From Firmicutes bacterium HGW-Firmicutes-9 (GTDB taxonomy: Bacteria > Bacillota > Clostridia > Christensenellales > CAG-138): a DNA stretch of 64,000 nt. The stretch's first letter is position 1. Each line of letters begins with the position of its first letter. A program made the translations under genes and the position numbers. Location: NCBI GenBank assembly GCA_002841395.1, contig PGZM01000005.1:1-64000 (forward strand). The letters are read 5' to 3'. The notes under the pieces were generated by a model. That model was not told the DNA's origin. It worked only from the letters and a program-made list of their open reading frames with translations, and searched no databases. Below are positions 61,972 to 64,000 of the stretch, piece by piece.

Positions 61972-62244
61972 TTAGCGCTTGTGGTTCTGGAAGCAGTTGC
62001 TGCAATACACGGGACGGTCGTTTCTCGGTTGGAACGGGATCTTGGTGGGCGATCCGCACTCCGCACAGACCGCATCGAACATCTCGCGATCGTTGCTGCG
62101 CGTGGTCTTCCGGCTGGAACGGCAGTCCTTGCAGCGGACAGGCTCGTTCTGGAACCCTTTCTCCGCGTAAAACTCCTGCTCGCCGGCCGTGAAAACGAAT
62201 TCCTTACCACAATCCTTGCATACCAGTGTTTTGTCTTGGAACAT
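61972..62244 (-). CDS. Zinc-ribbon protein (two CxxC pairs sets)
   Basis: 90 residues from the ATG at 62244, after AAAAGGGGAAAAATCC. Contains LVCKDCGKEFVFTAGEQEFYAEKGFQNEPVRCKDCR, the common zinc-ribbon family of small Firmicutes proteins, and a second set VCAECGSPTKIPFQPRNDRPVYCSNCF like the C-terminal part of CxxC-type ribosome-associated or cold-shock-linked proteins. Likely nucleic-acid-binding (inference). Confidence 0.88.
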   Translation of the reverse strand: MFQDKTLVCKDCGKEFVFTAGEQEFYAEKGFQNEPVRCKDCRSSRKTTRSNDREMFDAVCAECGSPTKIPFQPRNDRPVYCSNCFQNHKR

Positions 62245-62691
62245 TTGGATTTTTCCCCTTTTCGGTTCGTGAAAATTTTTTGATATCCGAGTGCCGGCTG
62301 ACCTGGTTTTTGCCCCCACACCCGCCAACTGGAAGTGTCGCTACCCGGCGATGTGCCTCTCACTACTGCCTCTCTCGAAATGCATGTTTAGAAATGCTTC
62401 GGTTGGACTTACTTCTAGACCGCACCATGCTCACGGGGCTTTGCCCGCTTACGTGGATCGTTTTGCCTGCGACTGGCATCGATTTTCAACCACAGACCCG
62501 ATACACGGATACCAAAGTTAGTATATTACACACGGTTGTAAAATTGCAATGTATTTTTTTGTATCATATGTCCGAACAAATCCAATGATTGGGCGTTTTT
62601 ACTGTATTTTATGCGTTTGTTCGAACACTTTATACTGTATTTGCGCGGACACATGACACTATATTTTGTGTATTTTTCGGTTAAAAACGAC
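62245..62691. other. Non-coding AT-rich stretch with inverted repeats
   Basis: 447 bases without a convincing gene. It holds CGAACAAA (about 62572) and TTTGTTCG ~40 bases on, forming an inverted repeat, and a palindrome TGTTCGAACA. It includes the promoter region of the zinc-ribbon gene and the 3' flank of the TIGR01440 gene. Confidence 0.4.
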
Positions 62692-63261
62692 TCATTTGTG
62701 TGCCGGTTCGTGGTCGCCGTATTGTGCGCGGGGACCGCCAACATATTTTGGACGCGTCTTTGCGAGGATGAAGGAAGCCTCGCCGATCCTGCGCTGCTCC
62801 GTATGGACGGGCACCACGACGGGATGCAGATGCATGCCGATCAGCGTGCCGCCGATGTCCATGCCGAGCGCGGCAAGGCCCGCTACGTTCTCCACCATCA
62901 CCCGGTCGGGGATGCGGGAATATGCTTCGGTTGCGAATGCGCCGCCTGCGTGCAGCCACGGGCGCACCCAGACTTCCTGCAGGTGATATTGCTCCATGCA
63001 GGCGCGGCTTGTGCAGATTGCGCGGTTGATGTGCTCGCAGCCCTGCACGGCAAGATATAACCCCGCCGCGGTCACCTTCGGCAGAATCGCGTCCATGACG
63101 GCCTTCGCGGCCTCCTCGCTGGAAGCGGAGCCGATGCGCTTGCCAACGATCTCGCTCGTCGAGCAGCCAATGATGAAGATATCGCCCTTGCGATACTCCG
63201 CGCTGCTCAGAATCAAATCGACGGCCTCCGCCGCCTGGCGGGTTAGTTCTGTGTAATCCAT
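62692..63261 (-). CDS. TIGR01440 / UPF0340 family protein
   Basis: 189 residues from the ATG at 63261 after GAGGTGAAAAAC. Segments DIFIIGCSTSEIVGKRIGSASSEEAAKAVMDAI, LAVQGCEHINRA, WLHAGGAFATEAYSRI, and GMDIGGTLIGMHLHPVVVPV are typical of YwlG-like UPF0340 proteins. Unknown function. Divergent from mutY. Confidence 0.92.
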   Translation of the reverse strand: MDYTELTRQAAEAVDLILSSAEYRKGDIFIIGCSTSEIVGKRIGSASSEEAAKAVMDAILPKVTAAGLYLAVQGCEHINRAICTSRACMEQYHLQEVWVRPWLHAGGAFATEAYSRIPDRVMVENVAGLAALGMDIGGTLIGMHLHPVVVPVHTEQRRIGEASFILAKTRPKYVGGPRAQYGDHEPAHK

Positions 63262-63395
63262 GTTTTTCACCTCTATGGTTTGGTCAGGTCTCTTCCACAG
63301 CTGCGAAAGAAACCGTATGCTCAGAAACACAGTATAGCACAATTTTCTCACTATTTCCGCGCATTTTTCACGTAAGTTGCGCGAATATTGTGTGT

Positions 63396-63401
63396 TATAC
63401 T
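63396..63401 (+). promoter_or_regulatory. -10 element of mutY, 6 bases before ATG
   Basis: TATACT, then TGCTCT and the ATG at 63408; no Shine-Dalgarno. No convincing -35. Confidence 0.45.
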
Positions 63402-63407
63402 TGCTCT

Positions 63408-64000
63408 ATGAACTGGATTTTACCGTTACGCAATTGGTATCAACAAAACGCGCGGGACCTGCCCTGGCGCAGAACGCAGGATGGTTACGCCGTCTGGATC
63501 AGCGAGATCATGCTGCAGCAGACGCGGGTTGCCGCCGTGATTCCGTATTATGAGCGGTTCATGCGCGCGCTGCCGGATATCGACGCGCTTGCAAATGTGG
63601 ATGACGACCGCCTGCACAAGCTCTGGGAGGGATTGGGCTACTATAGCCGTGCGCGCAATCTCAAGTGCGCGGCGGGCGAGATCGTTTCTCGCTTCAGCGG
63701 CGGCATGCCGCAAAGCTACGAGACGCTGCTGACTCTGCCCGGCATCGGAGAATACACCGCGGGCGCGATCGCGTCGATTGCGTTTGGCGAAGCGGTGCCT
63801 GCCGTGGACGGAAACGTGCTGCGCGTTTACGCGCGGCTCTTTGGTGCGGCGCGGGATATCCGCGATCCAGCGTTCAAAAAAGAAGTGCGCGCGTTTCTGC
63901 AGCCGCTCATTCCGAAGGATCAGCCGGGCGTATTTAACGCCGCGCTGATGGAACTCGGCGCGACTGTGTGCCTGCCGAATGGGCAACCGAAGTGCGGAGA
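63408..64000 (+). CDS. mutY: A/G-specific adenine glycosylase, 5' part
   Basis: First ~198 residues; the gene runs past the window end. Removes adenine opposite 8-oxoguanine. N-terminal RDLPWRRTQDGYAVWISEIMLQQTRVAAVIPYYERFM, catalytic Glu in this region, the helix-hairpin-helix LPGIGEYTAGAIASIAFGEAVPAVDGNVLRV with the catalytic Asp, and the beginning of the iron-sulfur cluster loop (LGATVCLPNGQPKCG). The C-terminal MutT-like domain lies outside. Confidence 0.95.
   Translation, partial: MNWILPLRNWYQQNARDLPWRRTQDGYAVWISEIMLQQTRVAAVIPYYERFMRALPDIDALANVDDDRLHKLWEGLGYYSRARNLKCAAGEIVSRFSGGMPQSYETLLTLPGIGEYTAGAIASIAFGEAVPAVDGNVLRVYARLFGAARDIRDPAFKKEVRAFLQPLIPKDQPGVFNAALMELGATVCLPNGQPKCG

Noticed and set aside
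61790-61975. 61-codon plus ORF encoding KLANID-like hexapeptide repeats
   Set aside because: Arises from the 18-bp DNA repeat, no ribosome-binding site, runs through a terminator and into the zinc-ribbon gene on the other strand.
62226-62588. 120-codon plus ORF in the 62.2-62.6 kb gap
   Set aside because: Starts inside the zinc-ribbon gene's 5' end on the opposite strand, no ribosome-binding site, no recognisable protein pattern.
1-64000. CRISPR arrays, tRNA/rRNA genes, insertion sequences
   Set aside because: No regularly spaced repeats with unique spacers, no cloverleaf-like CCA-proximal sequences and no transposase or integrase motifs were found by reading.

Overview
The window looks like a chromosomal segment of a Gram-positive anaerobe, most likely an uncultured member of Clostridia with a fairly GC-rich genome. 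The signs are ordinary Shine-Dalgarno sequences (AGGAGG), a sortase with an LPxTG substrate, a TPP-riboswitch-controlled ECF transporter subunit (ThiT), the prmA-rsmE-mtaB-hinT and comEC-holA gene orders typical of Firmicutes, an RqcP-type S4 protein, and many lipoproteins and exported proteins with Pro-Thr linkers. There are no rRNA genes, no tRNA genes I could find, no CRISPR array and no recognisable transposase or integrase.

Layout. 1-2 kb: 3' end of NADP-glutamate dehydrogenase, a Nif11-like small protein and two paralogous mini membrane proteins. 2-4 kb: a sortase overlapping the gene of its probable LPQTG-anchored Ig-like substrate. 4.5-16 kb: housekeeping genes (TGS-uridine kinase, CBS/DRTGG pyrophosphatase, DegV, DUF1461 protein, TsaD, TVP38/DedA protein, MFS transporter, LeuS). 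17-22 kb: an AT-rich orphan, a DUF4190 protein, Lgt, and a three-gene acyltransferase/esterase/zinc-ribbon membrane module. 22.5-31.8 kb: HinT, MtaB, RsmE, PrmA, a short ComEC, HolA, two Dabb proteins and UvrB. 31.8-39.3 kb: a tandem duplication of a BspA-like leucine-rich-repeat surface protein (first copy broken) and two paralogous secreted M15-type carboxypeptidases. 39.7-43.9 kb: an MBOAT/SGNH O-acylation pair bracketed by two copies of the 3' end of ispF, then ispDF and rqcP. 44-46.6 kb: riboswitch and thiT, then an AT-rich three-gene module with a TIGR04255-like protein. 46.8-52.3 kb: phosphohexomutase, NadD-YqeK fusion, RsfS and small proteins. 52.7-60.1 kb: a 977-residue repeat surface protein, a DUF998 protein and four tandem PT-linker lipoproteins, one frameshifted. 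60.2-64 kb: a small protein, PepT, a zinc-ribbon protein, a TIGR01440 protein and the 5' part of mutY.

Two themes stand out. The first is a large investment in the cell envelope: sortase, LPxTG protein, LRR proteins, M15 peptidases, O-acylation cassette, Lgt and many lipoproteins. The second is local gene family turnover: tandem duplications with decay, mosaic lipoproteins, and a partial ispF duplicate flanking a likely mobile or acquired O-acylation cassette. The most promising places for undescribed biology are the cassette flanked by ispF 3' ends (39.7-42.6 kb), the AT-rich TIGR04255 module (45.0-46.6 kb), and the acyltransferase/esterase/zinc-ribbon module (19.2-22.4 kb). Several genes also have a -10 hexamer only 6-7 bases before the start codon, which suggests leaderless transcripts.
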